Assembly: GCF_001556185.1 (NCBI RefSeq)
Contig: NZ_LSIJ01000029.1
Span: forward strand, 1 to 52,062
DNA from: Sphingomonas sp. CCH10-B3
GTDB lineage: Bacteria; Pseudomonadota; Alphaproteobacteria; Sphingomonadales; Sphingomonadaceae
Direction of reading: 5' to 3'
Length of the DNA: 52,062 bases
The position numbers and the translations under genes were made by a program. This document shows, piece after piece, positions 7,982 to 17,605 of this stretch. The notes below the pieces were generated by a model. The model saw only the letters and a program-made list of their open reading frames with translations, was not told where the DNA came from and ran no database searches. Every line of letters starts with the position of its first letter. The stretch's first letter is position 1.

Positions 7982-9772
7982 ATGACCGACAGCAGCAGCG
8001 GCGCCGCGCACGGCGGCGTGCCAGAGGGCAAGACCTGGTTCGGCCACCCGGTGCAACTCGCGCGCTTGTTCACGACCGAAGCGATGGAACGCTTTGGCTA
8101 TTACGGCATGCGCGCGCTGCTGACGCTCTATCTGGCGCAGCATTTCCTGTTCAGCGACACCACGACGACCGGCATTTATGGAGGCTTCACCGCGCTCGTG
8201 TACCTCACGCCGCTGATCGGCGGGCTGATGGCCGACCGCTTCCTTGGCTCGAAGCGCTCGGTCAAATTCGGCGCGGTCATGATGTCGCTCGGCTATCTGA
8301 CGCTCTGCTTTGGCGGCCAGCCGGCCAAGCCGTTCGCGACGATCGACGGCCAGCGTTACGAAGTCACCGTCAAGGGCAGCGGCGACGCCCGCCAGCAGTT
8401 CGTGGTCGACGGCGGTAGCGAACTGCAGATCAAGGGCAATGAAGACAAGACCGTCTCGCTGCTCGGCACAGACGGCAAGGAAGCCCGCCGCATCGCCGCC
8501 GGGGGCTTCGAAGCGGGCGGCGATCGCGCGCCCCTTTCGGTGTTCCTGCTGTTGATCGGGTTGGCGCTGGTGACGATCGGTAACGGCTTCTTCAAGCCCA
8601 ACATCTCGACGATGGTCGGCGCGCTCTATGCGCAGGGCGATCGGCGCCGCGATGCCGGGTTCACCATTTTTTACATGGGCATCAATCTCGGGTCGCTGTT
8701 CTCGCAGATCCTGTGTCCGCTGCTTGCCGTCGGCATGGGCAGCTGGGGTGGGCTCGGCTGGTGGGCGGGCTTTGCGCTTGCCGCCACCGGCATGCTGATT
8801 TCGTGGACGTTGATCCAGTTCGACGGCGGTCGCCTCGACGGCATCGGTGATCGCCCTGCGGACGCACCGACCAACCGCGATTTCCTGATTTATGGCGGGG
8901 CGATTCTGGCGATTCCGGTCGTGTGGTTCCTGTTTTCGAACCTGATGAGCTACGTCCGCCCCGAGGCGGGAGCGGGTATCGTCGGGTATTTCCTCGGCCT
9001 GCCGATCATGGGCAAGATCATGTTCGGCACGTTCCTGATCAGCGTGCCCGGCATCCTGATCTGGGCGCGGCTGAAAGGATCGACGCAGGAATTCCAGATG
9101 ATGCTGGCAGCGATGGTGCTCATCACCTTCAACACCGTGTTCTGGACCCTGTTCGAACAGGCGGGATCGTCGCTGACGCTGTTTGCCGATCGCAATACTG
9201 ATTTGTCGGTGTTCGGGTGGTTCTCGATCTCGGCGGGGCAGACGCAGTTTTTCAACGCGCTGTTCATCGTGCTGCTTGCGCCGCTGTTCAGTGTGATGTG
9301 GAACGCGATGGCCAAGAGCGGTATCGAGCCGACGATTCCGATCAAGTTCGCGATCGCGCTGATGGCGGTGGGTGGCGGGTTCCTGTTCCTCGTCTGGGGA
9401 TCGCAATTCGCCGGCCCCGATTTCAAGGTCGGGCTTTGGTGGCTGGCGGGGCTCTACCTGATCCACTCGATCGCTGAGCTGTGCATTTCGCCGGTCGGGC
9501 TGTCGATGATCACTAAATTGTCGATTGCGCGCGTCGTCGGGCTGATGATGGGCGTGTGGTTCCTGTCGATCGCGGTTGCGCAATATGTCGCCGGGATCGT
9601 CGCGCAGTTTGCCAGCGTCGAGACGGTCGGCGGACAAGTGACCAACCTCAAGGTCAGCCTCGACACCTATGTCGGCGTGTTCACGACGATCGCCGAAGTG
9701 TCGATCGCGCTGGGCGTGTTGCTGCTGGTGCTGTCCTTCCCGCTCAAGAAGTGGATGCACGGCGTCAAGTGA
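7982..9772 (+). CDS. POT/PTR family proton-coupled peptide transporter
   Basis: An inner-membrane symporter that takes up di- and tripeptides with protons. The family signature TEAMERFGYYGMR (ExxERFxYY) is at residues 32-44, and the second motif FYMGINLGSL is present. Many hydrophobic helices fill the 596 residues. The ATG at 7982 follows GGGGAG by seven bases, so it is preferred over an upstream TTG. Residues about 113-182 form an extra hydrophilic segment between early helices, making the protein longer than the usual 500 or so. It is followed by an NnrU-family gene 39 bases on. Confidence 0.92.
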   Translation: MTDSSSGAAHGGVPEGKTWFGHPVQLARLFTTEAMERFGYYGMRALLTLYLAQHFLFSDTTTTGIYGGFTALVYLTPLIGGLMADRFLGSKRSVKFGAVMMSLGYLTLCFGGQPAKPFATIDGQRYEVTVKGSGDARQQFVVDGGSELQIKGNEDKTVSLLGTDGKEARRIAAGGFEAGGDRAPLSVFLLLIGLALVTIGNGFFKPNISTMVGALYAQGDRRRDAGFTIFYMGINLGSLFSQILCPLLAVGMGSWGGLGWWAGFALAATGMLISWTLIQFDGGRLDGIGDRPADAPTNRDFLIYGGAILAIPVVWFLFSNLMSYVRPEAGAGIVGYFLGLPIMGKIMFGTFLISVPGILIWARLKGSTQEFQMMLAAMVLITFNTVFWTLFEQAGSSLTLFADRNTDLSVFGWFSISAGQTQFFNALFIVLLAPLFSVMWNAMAKSGIEPTIPIKFAIALMAVGGGFLFLVWGSQFAGPDFKVGLWWLAGLYLIHSIAELCISPVGLSMITKLSIARVVGLMMGVWFLSIAVAQYVAGIVAQFASVETVGGQVTNLKVSLDTYVGVFTTIAEVSIALGVLLLVLSFPLKKWMHGVK

Positions 9773-9811
9773 TCGGCTAGCGTCTGCCCGGGCACCAACG
9801 GGAGAGACGAT

Positions 9812-10501
9812 ATGGACGGTACGATGATGGTCGCACTCGCGGTCGCGCTCTTCGTGGGCAGCCATTTGCTGCTGTCGCATCCCTTGCGCGCGCCGCTGGT
9901 GAAGGCGCTCGGCAACGGCGGGTTTACGGGCGTCTATGCCGTGGTTGCGCTCGCGAGCCTGTGGTGGATCAGCAAGACCTACAAGGATGCGCCGCCGACT
10001 GACCCACTCTGGGCTGTCGGCGATGGGCTGTGGGCGGTCGCCAGCGTGATCATGCTGGTGGCGAGCGTGCTGCTGGTCGGCTCGCTGATCGGCAATCCGG
10101 CGATGCCCGGCATGGTCAAGACCGCACCGACGCAGGCGCGCGGCGTCTATGCCGTCACTCGCCACCCGATGCTGTGGTCGTTCGCGCTGTGGGGGCTGGC
10201 GCACATCATCGTCTATCCGATCGCGGCGAACCTGATCGTCGCGGGAGGGATTGCGGCGTTTGCGCTGGTGGGCGCCGCCGCGCTCGATGCAAAAAAGGCC
10301 AAGCTGGTCCCCGAACTTTGGACCCCGTGGAAGGCCGTGACGAGCTATGTGCCGTTTCAGGCGATTGCCGAGGGGCGCGCCAAGTTCGGCGGTTTTCGCC
10401 CGCATGATATCGCAGGCGGTTTGGTGATCTGGCTGGCGGCGACCTGGGCGCATATCCCCGCCGCGGGGATCGCGGCAGGCATCTGGCGCTGGCTCCTCTA
10501 G
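9812..10501 (+). CDS. NnrU family integral membrane protein
   Basis: A 229-residue polytopic membrane protein. The N-terminal FVGSHLLLSHPLRAPL, the central GVYAVTRHPMLWSFALWG and several hydrophobic helices are typical of NnrU, a relative of isoprenylcysteine methyltransferase-type membrane proteins. NnrU was first noted near nitric oxide and nitrite reductase genes, but its biochemical role is not settled, and no denitrification gene is present here. Its TAG stop overlaps the stop of the convergent symporter gene in the tetranucleotide CTAG. Confidence 0.85.
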   Translation: MDGTMMVALAVALFVGSHLLLSHPLRAPLVKALGNGGFTGVYAVVALASLWWISKTYKDAPPTDPLWAVGDGLWAVASVIMLVASVLLVGSLIGNPAMPGMVKTAPTQARGVYAVTRHPMLWSFALWGLAHIIVYPIAANLIVAGGIAAFALVGAAALDAKKAKLVPELWTPWKAVTSYVPFQAIAEGRAKFGGFRPHDIAGGLVIWLAATWAHIPAAGIAAGIWRWLL

Positions 10502-11763
10502 CCCTTCAGCAACGCATCGGCTTCGCTCGTTTCGGCGCCGCCGCCGACGCGCTCCGAAATCACCGTCGTCACCGCGACGTCCATCGTCACATTGCCGATC
10601 GTGCGGAAAATGTCGGGGATCGTCTCGACCGCGATCAGCAACCCGAGCGCTTCGATTGGCACCCCAATCGCCAGACAAATCGGCGCGACCCCGGCGTAGA
10701 AGGTAATCTGCCCCGGCAGCCCGACGCCGCTGAAGGTCGTGACCGTGGCAGCGCCCACGGCGGCGACATATTGGAACGGCGTCAGCTGAATGCCGTACCA
10801 ATGCGCGATGTAGAGCGCGACCGCGAGGTTCATCGGCGGCGCCGTCACCCGGAACACCGCGACCGCAAGCGGCAGCACTACGCCTGACGTTTCGACCGGC
10901 ACGCCCAGCGTCGCTGCCCCGCGCAGCATCGCCGGGAGCGAGGCAAGCGAACTCTGCGTGCTGATCGCGACCGCCTGCGCCGGCGCCACGCCGCGCGCAA
11001 AGGCGATCAGCCCGCGCCGCCCGCCGATCAGCGCCACCGGATAGGCAACCAGCCCGATCGTCGCGCCCACCGCCGACACGATCAGGATATAATGGAGCAG
11101 CGCCCCGACCGCGCCCGTCCCCGCCCGCGCGCCGACGACGAACGCCAGCGCGCCGACCCCGATCGGCGCCAGCCACAACACCCAGCCGACGATCACCAGC
11201 ATCGCATCGGCAATCGCCTGGAAAAAGTCGGTCAGCGTCTTGCGCTGTTCGGCGGGCAGCCGGGTGATCGCGAACGCAAACGCCATGGTGAAGACGATCA
11301 GCGGCACGATCGCGTCGTTTGCGGCGGCCGCAATCGGATTGGTCGGCACGACCGATTTCATGAAGGCGCCGAGCCCTGGCACCTCGCCCACCTTCTGCGC
11401 GCCGCTCAGCGCTGCCTTCAGCGCCGCCGCCGATTGCTGTGGCAGCGGGAACAGCGCGAGATAGGCCGGGGTCAACACCGCCGCGAGCGCGGCGCCGCAC
11501 ATCAAAAAGCTCAGGAACAGCATCAGCGACCTTGCCGCGATCCGCCCCGACCGCGCGGTCTCTGCCGTCGCCGCGATCCCGGTGACGAGCAGCGATACCA
11601 CCAGCGGCACGATCGTCATCCGCAAGCCGTTGAGCCACGTGTCGCCGATCGGCTGCGCAACCGCCACCGCGCCATCGACCCACGCGCCGCCGCTCGCCGC
11701 CGCCGCAATCCCGACGATCAGCCCCAAAATTAGCGATAGCAATATGCGGGTGGGTTGTGACAT
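10498..11763 (-). CDS. Dicarboxylate/amino-acid:cation symporter (DAACS family)
   Basis: An inner-membrane sodium- or proton-coupled carrier of the glutamate/C4-dicarboxylate (GltP/DctA) family, 421 residues. Visible family blocks are LRMTIVPLVVSLLVTGI, the STQSSLASLP serine-rich hairpin, APPMNLAVALY (equivalent of the NMDG region) and a late TIGNVTMDVAV segment. The ATG at 11763 (MSQPTRILLSL) follows AAGAGG and is preferred to a start 28 codons upstream that lacks hydrophobic context. It is divergent from glmM. The substrate cannot be fixed from sequence alone. Confidence 0.88.
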   Translation of the reverse strand: MSQPTRILLSLILGLIVGIAAAASGGAWVDGAVAVAQPIGDTWLNGLRMTIVPLVVSLLVTGIAATAETARSGRIAARSLMLFLSFLMCGAALAAVLTPAYLALFPLPQQSAAALKAALSGAQKVGEVPGLGAFMKSVVPTNPIAAAANDAIVPLIVFTMAFAFAITRLPAEQRKTLTDFFQAIADAMLVIVGWVLWLAPIGVGALAFVVGARAGTGAVGALLHYILIVSAVGATIGLVAYPVALIGGRRGLIAFARGVAPAQAVAISTQSSLASLPAMLRGAATLGVPVETSGVVLPLAVAVFRVTAPPMNLAVALYIAHWYGIQLTPFQYVAAVGAATVTTFSGVGLPGQITFYAGVAPICLAIGVPIEALGLLIAVETIPDIFRTIGNVTMDVAVTTVISERVGGGAETSEADALLKG

Positions 11764-11840
11764 GCGGCCTCTTGTAAGGTCGTAAAACCCAACACCTGTC
11801 GCGCGGCTCCGCCCACGGCAAGCGAAATGAGCGATTGCAG

Positions 11841-13178
11841 ATGGCAAGAAAATATTTCGGCACCGATGGCATCCGCGGCCTGACCAACATCTCCCCGATG
11901 ACGGCCGAGATGGCGATGAAGGTCGGCATGGCCGCCGGTGCGCATTTCCGCCGCGGCGACCACCGCCACCGCGTCGTGATCGGTAAGGATACGCGGCTTT
12001 CGGGCTATATGCTCGAATCGGCGATGGTCGCGGGCTTCACCAGTGTCGGCATGGACGTGGTGCTGGTCGGGCCGATGCCGACCCCGGCGGTCGCGATGCT
12101 CACTCATTCGATGCGCGCCGACATGGGCGTGATGATTTCCGCCAGCCACAATCCCTTTGCCGATAACGGTATCAAGCTGTTCGGCCCCGACGGCTACAAG
12201 CTGTCCGACGCCGACGAAATGGCGATCGAGGAACTGATCGCGGGCGACATTCCGCTTGCCCCCGCGCCGCAGATCGGGCGTGCGCGCCGGGTCGAGGATG
12301 CGCGCGGGCGCTACATCAATTCGGCGAAGGCGACCTTTCCGTCAGAACTGACGCTCGATGGCCTGCGCATTGTCGTCGATTGCGCCAACGGGGCCGCCTA
12401 TAACGTGGCCCCCTCGGCGCTGTGGGAGCTCGGCGCCGACGTCGTCGCGATCGGGGTCGAGCCCAATGGCCGCAACATCAACGACGGCGTCGGATCGACC
12501 GCGCCGCAATTGCTGCGCGAGACCGTGGTCGCCAGCGGCGCGCAGATTGGCATCGCGCTCGACGGAGACGCCGACCGGCTGATCGTGGTCGACGAGGCGG
12601 GGCGGGTGGTCGACGGCGACCAGCTGATGGCGACGATCGCGATGGGCTGGGCGCGGCGCGGCTTGCTCAAGAACGGGTCGCTCGTGGCGACGGTGATGTC
12701 GAACCTCGGCCTCGAACGCTATCTCGAAAGCCATGAACTGGGGCTGATCCGCACCAAGGTCGGCGACCGTTATGTGCTGGAGGCGATGCGGTCGCGCGGC
12801 TGCAACGTCGGCGGCGAGCAATCGGGGCACATTATCCTGTCGGATTATGCGACCACCGGCGACGGGCTGGTCGCGGCGCTCCAGATTTTGGCCGAGATCG
12901 TCCGCGCGGGGAAACCCGCAAGCGAAGTGCTCCACCGCTTCGACCCGCTGCCACAATTGCTGAAGAATGTGCGTTTCGCGGGCGGCAAGCCGCTGGAGGA
13001 CGCAGGCGTGAAAGCGGTGATCGCCGACGCCGAGGCCGAACTGAACGGCAAGGGCCGTCTGGTGATCCGCCCGTCAGGGACCGAGCCGGTGATCCGCGTG
13101 ATGGCGGAAGGGGATGATCTGGGGCAGGTGGAAGCGGTGGTGGACCGGATTTGCGAGGCGGTAAGGGCGGTGGCGTGA
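11841..13178 (+). CDS. glmM: Phosphoglucosamine mutase
   Basis: Converts glucosamine-6-phosphate to glucosamine-1-phosphate on the way to UDP-GlcNAc for peptidoglycan and lipopolysaccharide. The active phosphoserine is Ser102 in [13 protein letters not shown]. The metal-binding DGDADR loop is near residue 240 and the phosphate-binding [12 protein letters not shown] is near the C-terminus. The start [13 protein letters not shown] and the length of 445 residues are canonical. It is probably monocistronic, since the following gene begins 84 bases later and is unrelated. Confidence 0.96.
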   Translation: MARKYFGTDGIRGLTNISPMTAEMAMKVGMAAGAHFRRGDHRHRVVIGKDTRLSGYMLESAMVAGFTSVGMDVVLVGPMPTPAVAMLTHSMRADMGVMISASHNPFADNGIKLFGPDGYKLSDADEMAIEELIAGDIPLAPAPQIGRARRVEDARGRYINSAKATFPSELTLDGLRIVVDCANGAAYNVAPSALWELGADVVAIGVEPNGRNINDGVGSTAPQLLRETVVASGAQIGIALDGDADRLIVVDEAGRVVDGDQLMATIAMGWARRGLLKNGSLVATVMSNLGLERYLESHELGLIRTKVGDRYVLEAMRSRGCNVGGEQSGHIILSDYATTGDGLVAALQILAEIVRAGKPASEVLHRFDPLPQLLKNVRFAGGKPLEDAGVKAVIADAEAELNGKGRLVIRPSGTEPVIRVMAEGDDLGQVEAVVDRICEAVRAVA

Positions 13179-13262
13179 GGGCGGCGGCCTTTGGGTCGTT
13201 TACGGTTGCCTAAGCCTGCGCTTGCTGGTGACAAATCGAAGGTGCTCGACTAAGCGCCGCTT

Positions 13263-13658
13263 GTGACCAACTGGCGCGCCCTCATTCGCAACCATCCGCG
13301 GCTCGCACTGCTGCTGGTGGCGCTTGCCCTGAGCATGCGGGCATTGTTGCCGCAGGGCTATATGGTCACGCCGTCGAACGGCACGATCATGGTCTCGATC
13401 TGCTCGGGCCAGGCCGCGCAAATGGTTGCGATCGACGTCGACAAGCATGACGGCGATCATCAAGACGGCGCGACAGCCGATCACCCCTGCGCCTTCTCAG
13501 GCCTCGGCATGTCGGCGATGGGCGGCGCGGACATCGTGCTGCTGGCAATTGCCTTCGCTTATGTCCTGACGCTCGGCTTTCTGGCGATCACTGCACCGCC
13601 GCGCCCCGCTGTCGCGCGGTTGCGACCACCACTCCGCGCCCCTCCCGTCCTCGGCTGA
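13263..13658 (+). CDS. DUF2946-type small membrane/periplasmic protein
   Basis: A 131-residue protein starting at GTG. A hydrophobic N-terminal segment at about residues 13-30 is a signal or anchor. SICSGQ follows near 46-51, then a His/Asp-rich stretch with DKHDGDHQDG and DHPCAFSG, and a second hydrophobic helix near 86-108. This is the layout of DUF2946 proteins, which are often encoded beside copper-handling genes. The His, Asp and Cys residues could bind a metal. The context of PCu(A)C, SCO1 and PepSY downstream supports a role in copper handling. Function is inferred. Confidence 0.72.
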   Translation: MTNWRALIRNHPRLALLLVALALSMRALLPQGYMVTPSNGTIMVSICSGQAAQMVAIDVDKHDGDHQDGATADHPCAFSGLGMSAMGGADIVLLAIAFAYVLTLGFLAITAPPRPAVARLRPPLRAPPVLG

Positions 13659-13732
13659 TCATATCCGTTTGATCCGCTGACGCGCGCGCCATCCCGAAGG
13701 GATGGCTCCGCACCCTGACGAGAGATTTTCGC

Positions 13733-14221
13733 ATGACCTATCATGTCGTCGGGCGACCCGAGCGGTCGTCCGGGGGCGCATTCGAACTGCATATGCAGGC
13801 GAATCGCTCCTCCTTGCCGTTTCCGACGCACTATGTCGTGGTTGCAGCGGGCATTGTGCTCGCGTTGCTGTCGATCCGCTTCGTGGCGCTTGGCGCCTGG
13901 CCGGTGGCGATCTTTTCGCTGATCGACATCGGCCTGCTGGCAGGCGCGTTCCACATATTTGCCCGCCGTTCACCACCCACCGAACGGCTAAGCCTTCGAG
14001 ATGGCGAAGTCGCCTGGTGCGCCAGCGACGGGCGCGAGATCGCCATGCCCGCCTATTGGGCAAAGTTCGAGGCGGAGGAGCGCGCACCGCTCGACCTGAC
14101 ACTGTGGCTACGCTTCCGGCAGGATCGGCATCAGGTCGGCCAGTGCCTTTCGCTGGACGAGCGCCGCGAAGTAGCTGGGCTGATCCACAAAGCGCTGGGC
14201 GATGTGCGGGGGTGGGCATGA
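13733..14221 (+). CDS. DUF2244 domain-containing membrane protein
   Basis: A 162-residue protein with two adjacent transmembrane helices (about residues 34-52 and 56-75) followed by a cytosolic domain of about 80 residues. The helices are followed by RRSPPTERLSLRDGEV, as in DUF2244 proteins. DUF2244 members are often encoded close to cytochrome oxidase genes, but their function is not known. The stop overlaps the next start in ATGA, so translation of the following small protein is likely coupled. Confidence 0.82.
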   Translation: MTYHVVGRPERSSGGAFELHMQANRSSLPFPTHYVVVAAGIVLALLSIRFVALGAWPVAIFSLIDIGLLAGAFHIFARRSPPTERLSLRDGEVAWCASDGREIAMPAYWAKFEAEERAPLDLTLWLRFRQDRHQVGQCLSLDERREVAGLIHKALGDVRGWA

Positions 14222-14394
14222 CCAAGTCGGCTGCCCCACCTCTGCCCCGCCATATCGCCGCGCTGCGTCGTATCCGCCGATCCGCGTGGCTCGCGATCCT
14301 GTGCTGCACGCCGCTCCAACTTGCCGATCAGCACCCCGCCTCGGCCGTTGCGCAATCAACCCCATCCCAATCCATGCCGGAGTATCATCGATGA
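14218..14394 (+). CDS. 58-residue hypothetical protein coupled to the copper chaperone gene
   Basis: A short reading frame whose ATG overlaps the DUF2244 stop (ATGA, 14218-14221) and whose TGA overlaps the next gene's ATG (ATGA, 14391-14394). Perfect coupling at both ends is the main support. The product is basic near the start (LRRIRRS), then has a short hydrophobic run AWLAILCC with a CC pair, then a polar tail rich in Gln, Ser and Pro. It could be a membrane-anchored or exported small protein with a metal-binding Cys pair, or simply a coupling leader. No family is recognised. Confidence 0.5.
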   Translation: MTKSAAPPLPRHIAALRRIRRSAWLAILCCTPLQLADQHPASAVAQSTPSQSMPEYHR

Positions 14395-14861
14395 CCCGTT
14401 CATTCACGCCCCTTGCCCTGATTGCCCTTGCCGTCGCGACGCCGCTTGCCGCGCATGGCGTTACCGTCGGCACGCTCAAGATCGGCCATCCCTGGGCACG
14501 CCAGACCGCGCCCGGCCAGCAGGCGGGTGGCGCGTTCCTGTCGCTGACCAATAATGGCAAGCAGGAGGAGCGCCTGCTGAGCGCAACCGCTGATGTCGCC
14601 GCCAGAGTCGAGCTGCACAGCATGTCGATGGACGGTGGCGTGATGCGGATGCGCCCGGTCAAGGGCGGCCTGACCATTCCGGCGGGTGAGACCGTGACGC
14701 TCGCGCCCGGTGGCTATCACATCATGCTGATCGGGCTGAAACGCCCGCTCAAGCTCGGCGAGTTGGTGCCGATGACGCTGCGCTTCGCCCGCGCCGGCGT
14801 GGTGAAGGTCGCGCTCAAGATCGAGCCGGTCACCTATGGAGGCCCCAGCCATGACCACTGA
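14391..14861 (+). CDS. Periplasmic copper chaperone PCu(A)C
   Basis: A 156-residue exported protein that carries Cu(I) to the CuA centre of cytochrome c oxidase, working with SCO proteins. A signal peptide ends near AAHG (residue 22). The metal site residues are seen as HSMSMDGGVMRM near 76-87 and YHIML near 108-112, matching the HxM pattern of the family (DUF461). The C-terminus PSHDH is His-rich. Its last bases overlap the start of the SCO1 gene, consistent with joint action. Confidence 0.92.
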   Translation: MTRSFTPLALIALAVATPLAAHGVTVGTLKIGHPWARQTAPGQQAGGAFLSLTNNGKQEERLLSATADVAARVELHSMSMDGGVMRMRPVKGGLTIPAGETVTLAPGGYHIMLIGLKRPLKLGELVPMTLRFARAGVVKVALKIEPVTYGGPSHDH

Positions 14862-15477
14862 TGCGTCGGCGAGACCGGGCATGGCCCGCGTGCGTCGCTG
14901 GCTGTGGGGCGTCGCGATCGTCGTGGCGCTTGCGGCAGGGGTGGCGCTATTGCTGCGCCAGCCCGGCGGCAGCACGACGACACAGATCGCGGACGCGAAG
15001 CAAATCGGCGAGGACTTCGCGCTGACCGATCGCAACGGCAAGACCGTCACGCCCGCCACCCTGCGCGGCCAGCCCTATGCCATCTTCTTCGGCTTCACCC
15101 GCTGCCCGGACGTGTGCCCGACGACGCTGACCAAGGTTGCCCGCTGGCGCAAGCTGATGGGCAAGGACGGCGACAAGTTCCGCATCGTGTTCGTGTCGGT
15201 CGATGCCGCGCGCGACACGCCCAGGGATGTCGGCGCCTATGTCGACCTGTTCGGCACGCCGATCCTAGGACTCGGCGGCAGCCAGGCGCAGATCGACCGT
15301 GCGACCAAGTCGTTCAGCGTCTTCTACAAGAAGGTGCCGCTTGAGGGCGGCGATTACACGATCGACCACAGCGCCGCGATCTATCTGATGGACCGTGAAG
15401 GCCACTTCGCCTCCGCTATCACCCACGACGACGATGACGCCGCTGCGCTCGCCGAGCTGCGCAAGCTCATCGCCTGA
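14851..15477 (+). CDS. SCO1/SenC/PrrC family copper-binding assembly protein
   Basis: A membrane-anchored thioredoxin-fold protein for maturation of the CuA site of cytochrome c oxidase. An N-terminal anchor helix covers about residues 17-36. The copper ligands are Cys85 and Cys89 in TRCPDVCP and His173 in TIDHSAAIYL. The length is 208 residues. A GGAGG ribosome-binding site at 14838-14842 lies eight bases before the ATG, inside the end of the copper chaperone gene. It forms an operon with the upstream chaperone. Confidence 0.93.
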   Translation: MTTDASARPGMARVRRWLWGVAIVVALAAGVALLLRQPGGSTTTQIADAKQIGEDFALTDRNGKTVTPATLRGQPYAIFFGFTRCPDVCPTTLTKVARWRKLMGKDGDKFRIVFVSVDAARDTPRDVGAYVDLFGTPILGLGGSQAQIDRATKSFSVFYKKVPLEGGDYTIDHSAAIYLMDREGHFASAITHDDDDAAALAELRKLIA

Positions 15478-15509
15478 TCTCCATTTCCACAAACGAAAGA
15501 CCAAGAACC

Positions 15510-17591
15510 ATGACAAAGGGAACACTTCTGCTCGCCGGCACCGCGCTGGCCGCCATCGCCAAGCCTGCTTTCGCCCAGCAAAGCGCCGAGCGCGCTGACG
15601 ACATCGTCGTCACCGGGACCAAATCCGGTGATTTTGGGGAGAAATCGGGCATTCCGTTAGATCGGCTGCCGCAATCGGTGCAGATCATCTCTGCGGACGA
15701 AATCATCCAACGCGGGGCGACGAGCATCGCCGACGTGCTTCGCACGGTGCCCTCCGCCAGCATCGGCAACAGTCGCGTGTCGCGTTATCAGAGCTTCAGC
15801 CTGAACGTCCGTGGCTTCCTGCTCGATCAGATGCGCAACGGCATCCGGCAACGTTACTATGAAGATGTCGATGCGTCGGCGCTGTCGAACATCGAGCGAA
15901 TCGAAATTCTGAAAGGGCCTTCAGCGGTCCTATATGGCCAGTCCGCTGTGGGGGGCATTGCCAGCATCATCACCAAGCAGCCCACCGCCAAATGGGCGGG
16001 ATCGGCAGCGTTCACCGTCGGCAGTTTCGATCAGCGTGTCGGCACGATCGATATCGGCGGGCCGATCAGTTCGACGTTTGGCATTCGAGTGACGGGTGAA
16101 ATCGAGCGGTCGGGGACATTTGTCGATTTTCAGGACATCGATCGCGATAACATCGCCCTGACGCTCAACTGGCGGCCGACCCCGGGGGTCGATGCCCATT
16201 TCGTCGCTGAATATGTCGAGCGGCGCACGCTCAGCAATCCGGGGCTGCCGGCGGTTGGCACCATCACCAGCAATGGCATCGCGCCGATCCGGCGCGAGAC
16301 GTTTCTGGCGGAACCGGCATTCTCGCCATTGAGCGCCAATTCGCCGCTGTTACAGGCGTGGGTCTCCATCGATCTTGGCAGTGGCTGGACGATCACGCCG
16401 AGGGCGCAATATTCCGAGCTCAACACGCCGTTCACGCAAATCCGTGTTCTGGGCGTTAATGCCGCCAATCCGTCGGACGTCCGCCGCAATGGGCGGATCG
16501 GCGCGGAGGATGACAGCTACACCATCGTGCAGCTTGACCTGACCGGCACGGTCAAGACGGGCGCGATCACGCACAAGCTGCTGCTTGGCTATGAGTATGA
16601 CCGGGAGCGCAGCGTGTTCATCCAGTCGAACTTCGTCAGCGTCCCGTCGATCAACGCGCTGAACCCGGTGTATCTCAGCGCCGCTCAGCGCCCCGCGCTC
16701 ACCTTTGCGTTCAACTTCCGCCAACGCCTCGACGGCCATGCCCTGTACGCGCAGGATCAGGTGTCGATCGGCGAACGGCTGGGGATCGTGATCGGCGTGC
16801 GACACGCATGGCTCAGCAACGATGGCTTTTTCAGCAGCGATCCGACGACCTTTGGCACACCCGATACCGAGCGGGTCGAGCAGACCAGCATTCAGGCGGG
16901 CGCAACGTACAAGCTGGGCGGCGGGTTTAGCGTCTTCGGCGGCTATAACAGCGGCTATGACGTCGAGAACAGCTTCGGCGGTGCCCCGACCGTGACAGGG
17001 CAACGGCTTTCCCCCGAGACCTCCGAACAATATGAACTTGGTGCACGGTTCAGCCGACCCGGCGCGCGCCTCAGCATAGCGGCATTCGAGATTCGCCGCC
17101 GCGACGTGGCGGGCGACGATCCCGACAATCCCGGCTTCTCGCGCAATTTCGGCGCCTTCCGGGTGCGCGGAATTGAATTGGAGGGCGAATTGGAACCGAC
17201 GAAGCATCTGCAGCTGAGCTTCGGTTATGCTTATCTCGACGGTGTCGTGTCCCGCAGTGCGACCGCAAGCGAAGTGGGCGGGCGCATCGTCGATCTCCCT
17301 TCACATTCGGGCAATATCCGTGCGCGCTATCTGGTGCCGGGCACCCCGATCGATGTGCGCGGCGGCGTCAATTATCAGGGACCGCGCGCCGCCGCCACGG
17401 CCAGCACCGTGCTGATTCCCGAGGTCGTCCTCGCTGATCTCGGCATTGGCGGCAGCATCGGCCGCTTCCGCGCCGATCTTAGCGTGAACAATCTCTTCGA
17501 TCGCCGCTATTTCACCAGCACCGGCAATGCCAGTGCGGTGTTTCCGGGAGACCCGAGAACAATTGCACTTCGCCTCGGTGTGGCCTTTTGA
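15510..17591 (+). CDS. TonB-dependent outer-membrane receptor, siderophore type
   Basis: A 693-residue outer-membrane beta-barrel that imports metal chelates using TonB energy. The signal peptide ends at AFA-QQ near residue 22. The TonB-box-like DDIVVTGT follows, then the plug domain (about 35-150, with QSVQIISADEI and IERIEILKGPSAVLYG), then the barrel, ending in an aromatic terminal Phe. Plug features resemble ferric siderophore receptors, but its place after copper chaperone and SCO1 genes raises a copper or copper-chelate substrate as an alternative. The next gene is a PepSY protein, often paired with such receptors. Confidence 0.9.
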   Translation: MTKGTLLLAGTALAAIAKPAFAQQSAERADDIVVTGTKSGDFGEKSGIPLDRLPQSVQIISADEIIQRGATSIADVLRTVPSASIGNSRVSRYQSFSLNVRGFLLDQMRNGIRQRYYEDVDASALSNIERIEILKGPSAVLYGQSAVGGIASIITKQPTAKWAGSAAFTVGSFDQRVGTIDIGGPISSTFGIRVTGEIERSGTFVDFQDIDRDNIALTLNWRPTPGVDAHFVAEYVERRTLSNPGLPAVGTITSNGIAPIRRETFLAEPAFSPLSANSPLLQAWVSIDLGSGWTITPRAQYSELNTPFTQIRVLGVNAANPSDVRRNGRIGAEDDSYTIVQLDLTGTVKTGAITHKLLLGYEYDRERSVFIQSNFVSVPSINALNPVYLSAAQRPALTFAFNFRQRLDGHALYAQDQVSIGERLGIVIGVRHAWLSNDGFFSSDPTTFGTPDTERVEQTSIQAGATYKLGGGFSVFGGYNSGYDVENSFGGAPTVTGQRLSPETSEQYELGARFSRPGARLSIAAFEIRRRDVAGDDPDNPGFSRNFGAFRVRGIELEGELEPTKHLQLSFGYAYLDGVVSRSATASEVGGRIVDLPSHSGNIRARYLVPGTPIDVRGGVNYQGPRAAATASTVLIPEVVLADLGIGGSIGRFRADLSVNNLFDRRYFTSTGNASAVFPGDPRTIALRLGVAF

Positions 17592-17605
17592 GCGGGACTG
17601 GAGCG

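Noticed and set aside
7979..11929. Very long minus-strand open frame of 1316 codons
   Set aside because: It is antisense to the POT transporter, NnrU and glmM starts and shows the Arg/His-rich composition of high-GC shadow frames with no family motif.
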